From assembly GCA_028023455.1 (NCBI GenBank), contig JAQFVV010012477.1:3187865-3251864 (forward strand): a DNA stretch of 64,000 bases. The letters are read 5' to 3'. The stretch's first letter is position 1. Every line of letters begins with the position of its first letter. The DNA comes from Epiperipatus broadwayi. Lineage: Eukaryota; Onychophora; Udeonychophora; Euonychophora; Peripatidae. The notes beneath the pieces are model-generated. The model searched no databases. It had not been told where the DNA came from and saw only the letters and a list, made by a program, of their open reading frames with translations. Below, one piece after another: positions 12,520 to 22,820 of this stretch. A program made the translations under genes and the position numbers.

Positions 12520-12578
12520 ATCCAATATCCCCAGACTAGTTTCTGGCTTGTGGCCATCATCAGTGAGGAGCCTTGGAT
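12520..12578 (-). ncRNA. Type I hammerhead ribozyme A1
   Basis: Reading the minus strand: outer stem I ATCCAA, inner stem I strand, CTGATGA (12563-12557), stem II TGGC-CACAA-GCCA, GAAA (12543-12540), stem III CTAG, TC, then cleavage between 12534 and 12533, followed by GGGG and the closing TTGGAT. All invariant core bases are present. Stem III is self-complementary with no loop, so cleavage should be efficient only in dimers or tandem transcripts. Confidence 0.85.
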
Positions 12579-12974
12579 CTGAGAGCACTGCACCTAGATC
12601 TTAGGATCTAATGCAACCCTCCAGCAGCCACCTTTTAACTACTTTACTACAAAACTATGAGAATGAAATTGAAAACATTGTTAATATCTTCAATCTAAGC
12701 TCAATAGCTTATATAGTCATATGGGTCTGAACTCAATTCAGCACCCATGCATTTTGGTTTCTTTGGCTCTTAAACAACCATAGCCACCACTATCCTATTA
12801 GGCAGGATTGGTGTTAAACCATCAAACATCACATGATCACCATCTCTATACTAGCACATAATTTGTTGTAAACAAAGGCAAAACTCCCCATACAGTAGTG
12901 CCACCCTGTGCCAAACAGAGTAATCAATGGATGCCAGAAGGCTTGTGCATAAAATGCCTATCTAGTGCCTACTC

Positions 12975-13017
12975 ATCCAATATCCCCAGACTAGTTTCTG
13001 GCTTGTGGCCATCATCA
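12975..13017 (-). ncRNA. Truncated hammerhead A2 at the inversion junction
   Basis: The same ribozyme sequence is present from the closing stem to the start of the CUGAUGA core, then breaks off. At 13017/13018 the orientation of the element flips. The 5' strand of stem I is lost, so this copy cannot fold as a complete ribozyme. Confidence 0.8.
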
Positions 13018-13354
13018 TCTGTTTGGCACAGGGTAGCACTACTGTATGGGGAGTTTTGCCTTTGTTTACAACAAATTATGTGCTAGTATAGAGATGGTGA
13101 TGATGTTTGATAGTTTACCCCAATCCTGCCTAATAGGATAGTGGTGGCTATGGTTGTTTAAGAGCCAAAGACACCAAAATGTATGGGTGCTGAATTGAGT
13201 TCAGAGCCATATGACTATATAAGCTATTGAGCTTAGATTGAAGATATTAATAATGTTTTCAATTTCATTCTCATAGTTTTGTAGTAAAGTAGTGTTAAAA
13301 GGTGGCTGCTGGAGGGTTGCATTAGATCCTAAGATCTAGGTGCAGTGCTCTCAG

Positions 13355-13413
13355 ATCCAAGGCTCCTCACTGATGATGGCCACAAGCCAGAAACTAGTCT
13401 GGGGATATTGGAT
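13355..13413 (+). ncRNA. Type I hammerhead ribozyme A3
   Basis: Order: ATCCAA (13355-13360), CTGATGA (13370-13376), TGGC/GCCA stem II with a CACAA loop, GAAA (13390-13393), CTAG stem III, TC, predicted cleavage 13399/13400, then TGGGG and TTGGAT (13408-13413) closing stem I. The core is intact. The next ribozyme on the same strand cleaves 470 nt later, which would release a unit-length RNA. Confidence 0.88.
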
Positions 13414-13824
13414 GAGTAGGCACTAGATAGGGATTTTATGCACAAGCCTTCTGGCATCCATTGATTACTCTGTTTGGCACAGGGTGGCACTACTGTATGG
13501 GGAGTTTTGCCTTTGTTTACAACAAATTATGTGCTAGTATAGAGATGGTGATCATGTGATGTTTGATGGTTTAACACCAATCCTGCCTAATAAGATAGTT
13601 GTGGCTATGGTTGTTTAAGAGTCAAAGACACCAAAATGTATGGGTGCTGAATTGAGTTCAGACCCATATGACTGACCCATATGACTATATAAGCTATTGA
13701 GCTTAGATTGAAGATATTAACAATGTTTTCAATTTCATTCTCATAGTTTTGTAGTAAAGTAGAGTTAAAAGGTGGCTGCTGGAGGGTTGCATTAGATCCT
13801 AAGATCTAGGTGCAGTGCTCTCAG

Positions 13825-13883
13825 ATCCAAGGCTCCTCACTGATGATGGCCACAAGCCAGAAACTAGTCTGGGGATATTGGAT
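13825..13883 (+). ncRNA. Type I hammerhead ribozyme A4
   Basis: It is identical in the core and stems to A3. CTGATGA is at 13840-13846 and GAAA at 13860-13863, with predicted cleavage at 13869/13870. Together with A3 it brackets one complete 470 nt unit. Confidence 0.88.
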
Positions 13884-14041
13884 GAGTAGGCACTAGATAG
13901 GGATTTTATGAACAAGCCTTCTGGCATCCATTGATTACTCTGTTTGGCACAGGGTGGCACTACTGTATGGGGAGTTTTGCCTTTGTTTACAACAAATTAT
14001 GTGCTAGTATAGAGATGGTGATCATGTGATGTTTGATGGTT

Positions 14042-14170
14042 TATTGATTTTTTACTTGTAAAATAATTCAAGAGAGGGCAGCATCTTACAGGCCTTGCTC
14101 TAAGCTTTAAATTGAGCATAAATTGATCACTGTAACTCATAAAATGGCTGAGTTAGAGCAATCTAAAGAT
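14042..14170. repeat. Interspersed repeat E, copy 1, right part
   Basis: It begins with the second 13 bp target copy and continues CTTGTAAAATAATTC, GAGGGCA, ATCTTACAG, matching 30361 onward. It degrades into unmatched sequence around 14170. Confidence 0.75.
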
Positions 14171-15460
14171 GACAATGCAAATTTGCGTTGACCCCTATTA
14201 AAGTGTTAAGTGTATATTTTCTCATGTCCATCACTAGGATATCATTCACTCATTAACAATCTACTCATAAAATAAAATATGGAAAATTTAATATTAAATA
14301 TAATATACCAACCCTAAGATTATAATACCATAATTCTATAAATAAGAACTTATATCTATTGTCAGAGAAAAGCAAAATGGCATGAATAAATCAAGATTTA
14401 TAAAAGATGATTATTTATTAAATGTGGATCTGATCATGGCAATAAGATGATGAAGAAGGAGTTGGAGATGTAAGAGTATATTTGAGAGGTGTAATGAAAG
14501 AAATTTTTATTATAAAGGAGAAATTAATTGTACCCTTGCTATTTTGTGATTTGTGGTGTGAATATTGGGAGCTTTAAAAGTTTTGCAAGAGTGAGTTGAG
14601 GTTTCTTCTCCTCTTAAATTTTTATTTAGTTATTCTAATGTTTAATGATATTCATTGTTGTTATCTTACCTATCTTTACTCTTGGCATAAATTGTGGTAG
14701 CAAAGAACACTGAACTTGTCCTGATTTCTTTGTAATTGGTCCATTTGGTTTTACTACCTTCACGTTTCTTTCTAGGTCCTATATGTATTAAGTGTAAGAG
14801 ATGAATTGTCTGAAAGATAATTAAATACTTCCAGGTAATTTATCAGGTAATAAAGTTAGAGAATTGATATTGTAATGATATGAAGGCAAGAAGGGCTTTA
14901 TTTGATAGTCCAGCAGATTTGTCAAGCAATCTCTAATGCTATGTGGAATTGTTTAAAATGTGAATTTATTTTTAATCTGTAATAAGAGTTCATTGCATGA
15001 ATAATGTGACTTTTATACTATTTAAACTTATTTCTAGATCTATATAAGTGAATAAATGTGAAAAGTATGCTAAAACATTTTATTAAGAAATCAAAGGGCA
15101 ATTTTATTAATTTCAAAATATATTCTAACAATTAAATTAATTTATAATTCAATGACCTTAGGGTAAAATTAATATTTATCTAAGCCTGACATGTGATTGA
15201 AGTCTGTCTTTAATTAGTGAACACAGATAAATAAAACATATAAATTAATAAAAAAATCACCATTATTTTATTTACATTAATTTGTCACTTGAAAGAAAAA
15301 TTAATAATGAGTTGGTTCAACATAAATGTTGATATATAAAATTATTTACCAGAGAGGATCAAAATAAACCTTAAATCAAATTTCATTAATCCAGATAATG
15401 CTGAATAGAGAGAAACCAAACAAAAAGTTATTGTAAGTTGCCCCTTCATTTTTTTTATTT
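14171..15460. other. AT-rich DNA, nothing identified
   Basis: No open frame of note, no shared repeat and no terminal inverted repeats were seen. Confidence 0.5.
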
Positions 15461-15479
15461 TAGTAATTATTAATCTTTT

Positions 15480-15582
15480 TTTTCCATATGTCATAGCATC
15501 ATCCGGGAGGCGAACCCACATCCATCTGCAACCAACAACTTGTTTGCAAGGCAGCTGTGATGACCTCTTGGCTAACAACGCT
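15480..15582 (-). mobile_element. tRNA-derived SINE, copy 1
   Basis: On the minus strand the element starts AGCGTTG, carries an A-box-like TTAGCCAAGAGG (15575-15564) and a B-box-like GGTTCGCCTCCC (15516-15505), and ends in an A-rich tail. Imperfect 16 bp direct repeats flank it (TAATTATTAATCTTTT at 15464-15479 and TAATTACTAATCTTTT at 15583-15598). The A-box style resembles Leu/Ser tRNAs. The body is little longer than the tRNA part. Related copies are at 17.2 and 22.7 kb. Confidence 0.8.
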
Positions 15583-15773
15583 TAATTACTAATCTTTTGG
15601 TTTGTTTTGCTGGAAAGAAAAGACATATATAAATATGCTCTATCTATATAATTAACTCTTTCATACACATACTATTGACTGTGTATGTGCACATATCAAA
15701 AATATTGGATTCAAAATTGATTTACCTGACTCGATAACTTCTTTAGGAGTTCTAAATATTCAAAAAAAAAAGG

Positions 15774-15775
<2 letters not shown>

Positions 15776-15819
<44 letters not shown>
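15776..15819. repeat. (ATA)n microsatellite
   Basis: Pure AAT/ATA triplet array flanked by poly-A. Confidence 0.95.
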
Positions 15820-15824
<5 letters not shown>

Positions 15825-17185
15825 TCATTCAACTTCTATTTTTATGCAGAAAGTCCAAAATTTTTAAAATATATATAAAAAGTTTTTTATCTACATCTTT
15901 TTAACTAGTGAAGTGTAAATATTTTAAGAGAATCAAATTTTTTTTACCAAGACAGTGATTTGACCTTACCAAAACGTATATTGTTCTGCACTTTTAACTG
16001 GATGATGCAATATTTAATGGAACTTACAAGCTTACTTAATCTATAGAGATATAAACAATTGTTCCCTAAGATTTTCTTCAGTTATAGGTTTGTAAGCGAA
16101 ATGATCTTTTATTCTAAATCTCTTGATGAAATTTTATTACATAAATTATTGATAATATGACGATTGTTTTGCTGAGTATAGATGAAATCTTAGTGAACAT
16201 ATTGGTTGAGCATTGGAAAGTATCAATCAATCAGGATCCTATTTTATTAACTTCTCAACTGGACATTCTTTTAAGTTTTACCATTTAGAATACTTTGTTT
16301 TTCTTTATGTCTGATTGGGATATCTATGATTTACATCATTTAGATTAAGAAGTAAGTAAAACTTTTATTTCTTTAATATATTGGCATATTTTACTAACAT
16401 GTGATTACATAAGCATTGTTATAATCCTTCTAGATTGACTACTACATGATATCATATCTGATTGCCTTATAAAAATTATATGGAGTTACACACATGCTTT
16501 TTAAATGTAATTTAAAACTCTGGAGATTATTAAATATAATTTTTAAAATATCTTAAATAATTTTATATCAAAGTCTATGAATACCTAAAATAAATGAACT
16601 CCCAGAGTTATGTATCTGTATTTAATATTCTAACTAAATTCATAAATAAATAATTGAAATAATTCAGATTATTTAATTAAAATTTGGTTTATGATTAAAT
16701 TTCCTCTTGACATTTATTTACAATTTATTTTAATACTTTAATATAAACACTCTGAAAGTATTTATTGCCTAATAAACATCTACATAATAAACTTAAACAA
16801 AATGAAATAAAGTTAAATATGAAAAAGGCATTTTTTGTTTATATGTATAATCTGATATATGTGCTCATCTTAAAGGTTTTACAGAAAAAAAAATTTTTAG
16901 ATAAATAATATTTGCAACAGAATACCATAATCAATAAGACTTACATAAGAAACTAAAAGTTTATGAACTTAAAAAGTTTTGAAAAAAATAATACAATATA
17001 TTTATATATTTTACAATATATTTATGTATTTTACTTAATAAACATAAAAATTGTATCACTGAATAAATATTAATAGTGTGAATAACACATTATTTTTTAT
17101 TGTTTGAAAACATTGGATTGAAAGTTTGTACATGTGTAGATAAGTAGTTAATTTATTAGTAAATAAATGTGTTGTGTTAATTTAT
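15820..17185. other. AT-rich DNA, nothing identified
   Basis: No recognisable coding or repeat structure was seen. Confidence 0.5.
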
Positions 17186-17189
17186 TATT

Positions 17190-17278
17190 ATTTTTTCCCA
17201 TGTGTCATAGCGAACCTGTTAACTCGGGACAACTGCTTGTAAGGCTGCTGTGCTGACCTCTCGACCACCAATGCTTGA
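17190..17278 (-). mobile_element. tRNA-derived SINE, copy 2 (decayed)
   Basis: The minus strand has the A-box-like GGTGGTCGAGAGG (17269-17257), an AAGCATTGGTGG start and a T-rich end on the plus strand. The B-box region is shortened and rearranged compared with the copies at 15.5 and 22.7 kb. Internal loss is likely. Flanking repeats are only loosely similar. Confidence 0.65.
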
Positions 17279-17744
17279 CTTATTTATTTTATTTATCATA
17301 TAGATAGTTGTTACAAAGAATTGGTATTTAAATGTGTTATAAGTTAAAGATTTTGTAATTTAAGTAATCATTCAATAATCGCACATATTGTTATTAAATG
17401 TTTATTGCAGCCTTATTAAAATATACATCCTGGTATGTATATTTATTGTATTACTTAATTATAGTGAGATGTAAATGAAGAAGAGTTTAATTCATAAACA
17501 TATTAAACATGAGATAGAGGTTAGAGTATAATTTTAAGGAATATTAGTATTAGCTTTACAAATTATTATTTGTGGTAATATATATATTGGAGTTGAAAAT
17601 AAACTATTTATTGTGATTAAGTAGCAAATGTATCTTTGTTACTGAGTTAAACTTAGAATCTATATTTATTTTAAAAATCTTTTATTTCTAAATTAATTTT
17701 AAAATAATCAAATAATTTACCTTGTTAATAAATGTAAATATAGG

Positions 17745-17864
17745 GGATTTGAACTCAGACTTTCAAGCACCCACCATACACCCACACTATCTCATACAAC
17801 TGATATACACACACATATAGAGAAAGATAAATAATCACCAATATATGTATTTCATGCTAAACCA
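17745..17864 (-). mobile_element. Family D hammerhead element, 5'-truncated copy
   Basis: This 120 bp insertion is flanked by a perfect 9 bp repeat, AAATATAGG, at 17736-17744 and 17865-17873. The minus strand begins inside stem II of the ribozyme (GGTTTAGCATGAAATACAT at 17863-17845), runs through the cleavage region and into the family D body (AGTTGTATGAGATAGTGTGG). The CUGAUGA half is missing. Truncation at one end with an intact target duplication is typical of incomplete reverse transcription. Confidence 0.8.
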
Positions 17865-18059
17865 AAATATAGGTTTATTTTTGTACCATGACAGTAAACT
17901 TTAAAATTAATATTTTATAATTAGGATAATATAATAAAGTTAATGACAAGTATACATTATGTTAGAGACATGTTAATATCAATATTTAAATGATTTTATA
18001 TAATAGAGATAATAAAATAAATTACATATTAATAAATCCATGTGTTGACATTTTGTTTA

Positions 18060-18620
18060 CTGCATGGCCCAAATTATTCACCTTCCTGTTGAAGCTCAAT
18101 GTGCATGCCTTACCCATCTTCCATTTTCTCTGATATCACAGACTATATATCAACATTGACCCTTTCTGCATTTTGTGCCTCAGAGAGGAGGAAACACAGT
18201 TCTATCTACTCCACAATTGTCAAGCTTTAGTACCAACAAGCGAGATCATGTTACCCATATAGGCACAGTAGGATTATGCTTATAGCATCATTGAAACATT
18301 TCATCAAGGTTCCACACCCACCATCCATATAAGTACATTCAGTCTTTATGCATTTGGTATTACAAATGTACTTTCTGCTTTGCTAATGACTCTGAAGCCA
18401 AACAGCTATGTTATCCAATAAGCTTGAGAAGATAAGACACAGAGACAGGAAGATTGCACACCCAGGTATTTTTGCAGTTACGTGGTTCCTCTTAAAATAC
18501 CAGTCAATATTCTAACCTTCTACCATAATATCATAAATCTAGTTTTTTCTTTGAGCCTATATATATATATAATGACAAATGTAACCTTTCTTTAGTAAAT
18601 AAAGTTGTCTTTGAAACAGA
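18060..18620 (+). mobile_element. L1/Tx1-like LINE, 5'-truncated second copy
   Basis: Translation gives KLNVHALPIFHFL, stop, YHRLYINIDPFCILC, then EEETQFYLLHNCQAL, a zf-RVT-like zinc finger that aligns with the 5915-6340 fragment (NFNALPTKHFLHHRRMYRSVDPFCGLC). The 3' end AAATAAAGTTGTCTTTGAAAC matches that LINE's ATAAAGTTTATTATTGTTGAAAC, and is followed by the same kind of AAT/GAT tail. It contains stops and is inactive. Confidence 0.8.
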
Positions 18621-18707
18621 ATAATAATAATAATAATAATAATGATGATGATGATGATGATGATAATGATGATGATGGTGATGATGATGATGATGATGGT
18701 GATGATG

Positions 18708-18749
<42 letters not shown>

Positions 18750-18750
18750 G
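18621..18750. repeat. (AAT)n(GAT)n(AAT)n compound microsatellite, LINE tail
   Basis: About 130 bp of AAT and GAT triplets follow the LINE 3' end directly. The poly-Asn/Asp, poly-Tyr/His and poly-Leu/Ser frames are artefacts of it. Confidence 0.95.
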
Positions 18751-18850
18751 TAGCAGCAGCAACCTATCTCCAATAACAAATACACATGCAAACATCTTAT
18801 ATTAATTAAATATTTAAGCCATGCAATTTGCTCTTCAGAGTGATGAGAAT

Positions 18851-19009
18851 CACATGATCACCATCTCTTATACTAGCACATAATTGTTATTAAACAAGGC
18901 AAAACTCTCCATACAAGGCAAAACTTTCCATACAAGCCTTGTGGAATCCATTGATTACTCTGGTTGGCACATGGTGGCACTACTGTACGGAGAGTTTTGC
19001 CTTGTTTAA
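18851..19009. mobile_element. Mini family A fold-back element without ribozyme
   Basis: This 159 bp insertion is flanked by the 10 bp repeat TGATGAGAAT (18841-18850 and 19010-19019). Its ends are inverted copies of the family A end block (AACAAGGCAAAACTCTCCAT and its complement), and it holds part of the A sequence ATCCATTGATTACTCTG plus TGGCACTACTGTA. The hammerhead portion is absent. It is a short head-to-head derivative. Confidence 0.8.
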
Positions 19010-19503
19010 TGATGAGAATATTGAGAAAATATTAAATGCATGCAATAAATTTAAAATATTTGTTACAAAACACGGTAACAAAAAGCTATTATCCATTAAA
19101 ATTGTATGGATATATATGCTCATTTAATGTATGTTCCAGTAAATAGAATTAATTTTATGATTATACACATTTTATAATTTCAAAATTATTACTGTATAAT
19201 GTCCAACAAATTTAACGATAATGATATTTCCAAAGTTGTTTGAATAGTCAAGTATTGTTCCTTTCAATAGCATAGATCCATTTATGGTATGGTATTTCAT
19301 TTTTTAAAAGAGCAATAACAAGATAGTTTATCACAATTTAAGCAAATCCTGAGGTTAATTGTGTCACAAGTTCCCAAGGCAATTAGACTTTCTAATGTTT
19401 ATTCTATTAAGAAGTGAGGGGTGATATTCTATTTATTGATTTTTAAAATATTACTTTTGTAAAAATAGCAAGATAAAATCATTGAATTAAATTCAAAATT
19501 TAC

Positions 19504-19516
19504 AGGTATGATTTAA
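19504..19516. repeat. Left target-site duplication of family D element D1
   Basis: AGGTATGATTTAA is repeated exactly at 20050-20062. Confidence 0.8.
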
Positions 19517-20049
19517 ATATTTGAAAACCAGGCATTCTTCACAAACCTGGGAGATTAATTGTAAGGATAGAGGATTTGAACTCAGATTTTCAAGCACCCT
19601 TTAACTAGCCACACTATCTCATACAACTGAAACACATGACCACACACATAGAAAAGATTAATAATCACCATCCCTCTTATATGTATTTAATGGATGCTGT
19701 CCTATACATGAGGGATCAGAGTGACTTCAGGTCAACATGGGCATGGCAATAATATTAGCATCAGCATGGGATTTGAGTTTTCATCATCAGATTTTCAACG
19801 ATATGGATGGCTGAAAAGTTGGAGGTTGCAGTAGATTGAAGCCTGTCCATTAAAGTATAAAGATTTGCTATCTTAATATAAACTGAGCATTGATTATATA
19901 TATGTGTGACAGATGATAATCTGGACCAACTGATGAGTACTGGTTTAGCATGAAATACATATATTGGTGATTATTAATTTTTTCTCTATGTGTGTGGTTA
20001 TGTGTTTCAGTTGTATGAGATAGTGTGGATAGTTGAAGGGTGCTTGAAA
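19517..20049 (+). mobile_element. Family D hammerhead element D1 with inverted 5' piece
   Basis: The plus-oriented body runs from about 19671 through a complete ribozyme to 20049. In front lies a minus-oriented piece (about 19560-19670) matching the sequence just 3' of the ribozyme cleavage site. The two make terminal inverted repeats (TTCAAGCACCCTTT and AAGGGTGCTTGAA). The inverted piece stops within one or two bases of the predicted cleavage position, as though the switch occurred at the end of a cleaved RNA. A 13 bp target duplication flanks the whole. No coding capacity. Confidence 0.8.
19916..19974 (+). ncRNA. Type I hammerhead ribozyme D1
   Basis: Outer stem I ATAATC (19916-19921) pairs with GATTAT (19969-19974). 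Inner stem I ACCAA (19925-19929) pairs with TTGGT (19964-19968). Core CTGATGA is at 19930-19936 and GAAA at 19952-19955. Stem III is TACATA, followed by TA, with cleavage predicted at 19963/19964. Stem II has one A-C mismatch in this copy. Confidence 0.85.
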
Positions 20050-20069
20050 AGGTATGATTTAAGTAAATA

Positions 20070-21760
20070 TCCAAATGAATTGTAGATAAAACAAATTTCA
20101 TTATATTTAATGTAGTAATTTCAATGATTTCAAATATTTCTGAAGTCTCAAACATTTTTGACTGTCTATTAATAATTTTCAGATTAAATGAAAATTTATC
20201 CAATTTAAATTCTTAGCAGCATAATGAGATAAGCATTTAACCATTATGATATTATGTAATAATATTTGATAATGATGATTACAAAGGCTAATTTCCATCC
20301 AGAAACAAATGCTTAATGGTTCCTTTGGCAAACGTGATAAGCAACAAATTAGACACAATGGCAAATTAAAGATATATAGTTTACAAAGTTTATAAGGAAA
20401 GTTTCAACATAATAGAACCTTGAATTTTTTTGAACACTTCCTTTTATACAGTTTGAACATAGATTTTAACGCTTATTACATTCAAATGCAATTTTTACAA
20501 GATAATTTTACTGGTTGTCATAGTAATCAATTTTTATCTAATGATACAGTTTTTCTTCTTGATTTAATAAGTGAAAAAATTAGCAATCTTAATTTATACT
20601 TTCTACGTATAAAACATTTTAAATAAAATTATTCTATAATTAAAAGTACAATTATTAACTTTTATTTTAGGCTAAATAATATATCTACACTTTTTACATC
20701 AAAATAAATAAATTTTAACCTTTAAATTTAATGTTCTCATGAAGTCATAAAATTTATTATTATATTCCTATGTTTTTATACTATTTTCTTTTTAATCATA
20801 TCAAACATTATTTTAAATATAAACATCCATGAAGATATATGCTTATATTTAAATATTATATGAAGATTAGGTGTATTTACAAATAATTTTAAATTCAAAT
20901 ATAAATCACTCAAATTAATGTTATGTTGCAATCAATTTATTCAACTTACTAATGGATATTTAAGGTTAAAATGTGTTTTAGTGCAATGTAGGACTAGAAA
21001 ATTTCATTTGTTGAATATCTTCTGTAAATTTTGAATTTGACTGTGATTTTCAAATTTTAATATATATTTTTAACTTATTCAAAAATACAGTGGCCATATT
21101 GGATTTTATTAGTAACACTGCATAAATATATACAGCATTATTTTAAATAATGATTATTACTAAAAGAAATAAGTTTGTCACTTTTGATATAAAGACTTTA
21201 GGGTTTGTGTTACATATATATAAACAATAGGTTTTGTGCATAAATATTTACAAGTAATCTTCATAATGATATATATTTATAATCTTCATGAAGTATATTA
21301 ACAACTTATCTTCCGTTATGCATTGTTAAAATTATAAAAAAAATCAAACAAATCTACTTTTTGTTTACTTTTCCAATTCTTGTTTTATTAAATTAAAATG
21401 AATCCATCCGATAGTTTCAATTACCCAGCAATCTCTCTCAGAACTACAAAAATATATATTTAAATTAATAAATATACAATTACTTAATCATATAAACATA
21501 TAACATTAAATGTACTTGTAAATGACTTTTTTTTTACATATATCTTATTATCTCTCTATATATACATACATACCAAATACATATATAATTCTCATTTATA
21601 CTACACTTACATATATTTTCTCTACTAATATACAATGCATAAGTACCAACTTCAATATATGTATACCATATATATACACATATATATTTTAAACTTATAT
21701 ACATACTCAAAACTATTCCCAACTAATATTACACCTATATTGTTAATTATTATTATTACA
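20070..21760. other. AT-rich DNA, nothing identified
   Basis: Frames at 20179-20364 (minus) and 20420-20626 (plus) have no recognisable domain. TATA dinucleotide stretches occur around 21540-21700. Confidence 0.5.
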
Positions 21761-21764
21761 TAAT

Positions 21765-21905
21765 GTTGGCCATGAATATGAGAGAAAACCTCGAAAGCGC
21801 TCGGCCCATTTAATTGTTTTTGGTTTTTGCAGCTTCTTCGTCAGCGGGTAAATCGCTTTTATATGCTATAAGTCAATTCAGTAAGTCCTTAACGTCTGCA
21901 AAATA
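21765..21905. other. GC-richer block with CTGACGA and CGAAAGCGCTCGG motifs
   Basis: In otherwise very AT-rich DNA the plus strand carries CCTCGAAAGCGCTCGGCCC and the minus strand CCCGCTGACGAAGAAGC. Similar CTGACGAAG and CGAAAGCGCTCGG pairs occur near 3' ends of Penelope-like elements in animals, from memory. I see no RT here. It could be a solo 3' end. Confidence 0.35.
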
Positions 21906-22717
21906 TAATCCATCTAAAAAACGTATAATCTTATATTATTTCTTTATTAATTTTTTATTATCAATCTAAAATTTTTTATTATCAATCTAAATATCACTAT
22001 ATGAAATTTACATGTTAAAATTATTACCATAAAACTTATTAACTATTATAAATTATTATAAACTAATTTAATTTTATTATTTGATATAGATATATTGAAA
22101 GTGTTCTTTTAGGTGATGTATAGAATAGGGATAAAAAATGTAAGAGTATTATATATGAAGAATATATATATAATTTAAAAGCCAGTCAACACTTAGACAA
22201 TCCTAATATCAATAGCAATCAAAAACTTCAAACTGTTGTCAAGGCAACCTCCTTTTAAAAATAAAAATGGAATATATATATATGGTATGTATTATGTATA
22301 TATTGATATAGACAAAAAGATATATTTTTAAAACATAAGTTGTTTACTAGAAGATGTATATCGTTGTATGTTTATATAATTAAGTATTTGTATATTAATG
22401 TATTTATATGAATTAAGTTTAGTTTAATAAAATAAGCATTAAAAAGTAAAAAAGAAAGGTGGATTTGTTTATTGTTTTTGACATATATTTAATTAATATT
22501 TATATTATGTTTTATGCATGTAAATTAATAAATATGCTTAAAACTATATTAAAAAAACAGTAAACAAAATAAACATACTTATTAATTTTTTTATGAATTT
22601 ATTTGGCAATATTTATGTTTGTATAATATATGTGTTTTTAGATTTCTTAGTGAATCATTCACATTAGATATTATTTTTTTTTATAAAGCCATACAAAAAA
22701 TACAATGGATAAATGAT
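21906..22717. other. AT-rich DNA, nothing identified
   Basis: Only AT-rich sequence with short TA runs, up to the left flank of the SINE. No shared repeat was noticed. Confidence 0.5.
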
Positions 22718-22820
22718 TTTTTTTTTTTTTTTTATAAATGTCAAATGCGTTGACCGGAATGCAAACCCAGGACAGTTGCTTGAAATGCAATTATGTTAAC
22801 TGCTAGGCCACCAACGCTTG
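22718..22820 (-). mobile_element. tRNA-derived SINE, copy 3 (best preserved)
   Basis: The minus strand begins AAGCGTTGGTGGCCTAGCAG (A-box), passes GTCCTGGGTTTGCATTCC (B-box-like), closes the acceptor stem with GTCAACGC and ends in poly-A. GCGTTG and CAACGC can pair as an acceptor stem, so most of the element is one tRNA-like cloverleaf. A perfect 13 bp target duplication, ATGGATAAATGAT, lies at 22705-22717 and 22821-22833. Confidence 0.88.

Larger units (their letters stand above)
12414..14041. mobile_element. Family A hammerhead element: tandem and inverted multimer
   Basis: A unit of about 455-470 bp is present 1.3 times in minus orientation (12414-13017) and about 2.2 times in plus orientation (13018-14041), head-to-head. 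Unit starts, marked by the block TTTGGCACAGGGTGGC, lie near 13020, 13471 and 13941 on the plus arm. Each full unit contains a 59 nt type I hammerhead ribozyme. No ORF of note is present. The insertion splits repeat E and is flanked by a 13 bp direct repeat. Known retrozymes and Penelope-like elements show the same mix of tandem pseudo-LTRs, inverted partial copies and short variable target duplications. The inference is retroposition of a circular or multimeric ribozyme RNA by enzymes supplied in trans. Confidence 0.85.

Noticed and set aside
12284-13086. Short ORFs at 12284-12472 and 12898-13086
   Set aside because: Chance frames inside the family A units; the same sequence is non-coding in other orientations and copies.
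18531-18805. Poly-Tyr/His, poly-Leu/Ser and poly-Asn/Asp ORFs
   Set aside because: All three are frames of the AAT/GAT microsatellite at the LINE tail.
19735-19760. CTGATGATGAAAAC in the family D body as a second ribozyme
   Set aside because: There is no stem II between the core and GAAA; the same block recurs at 44735 as plain body sequence.
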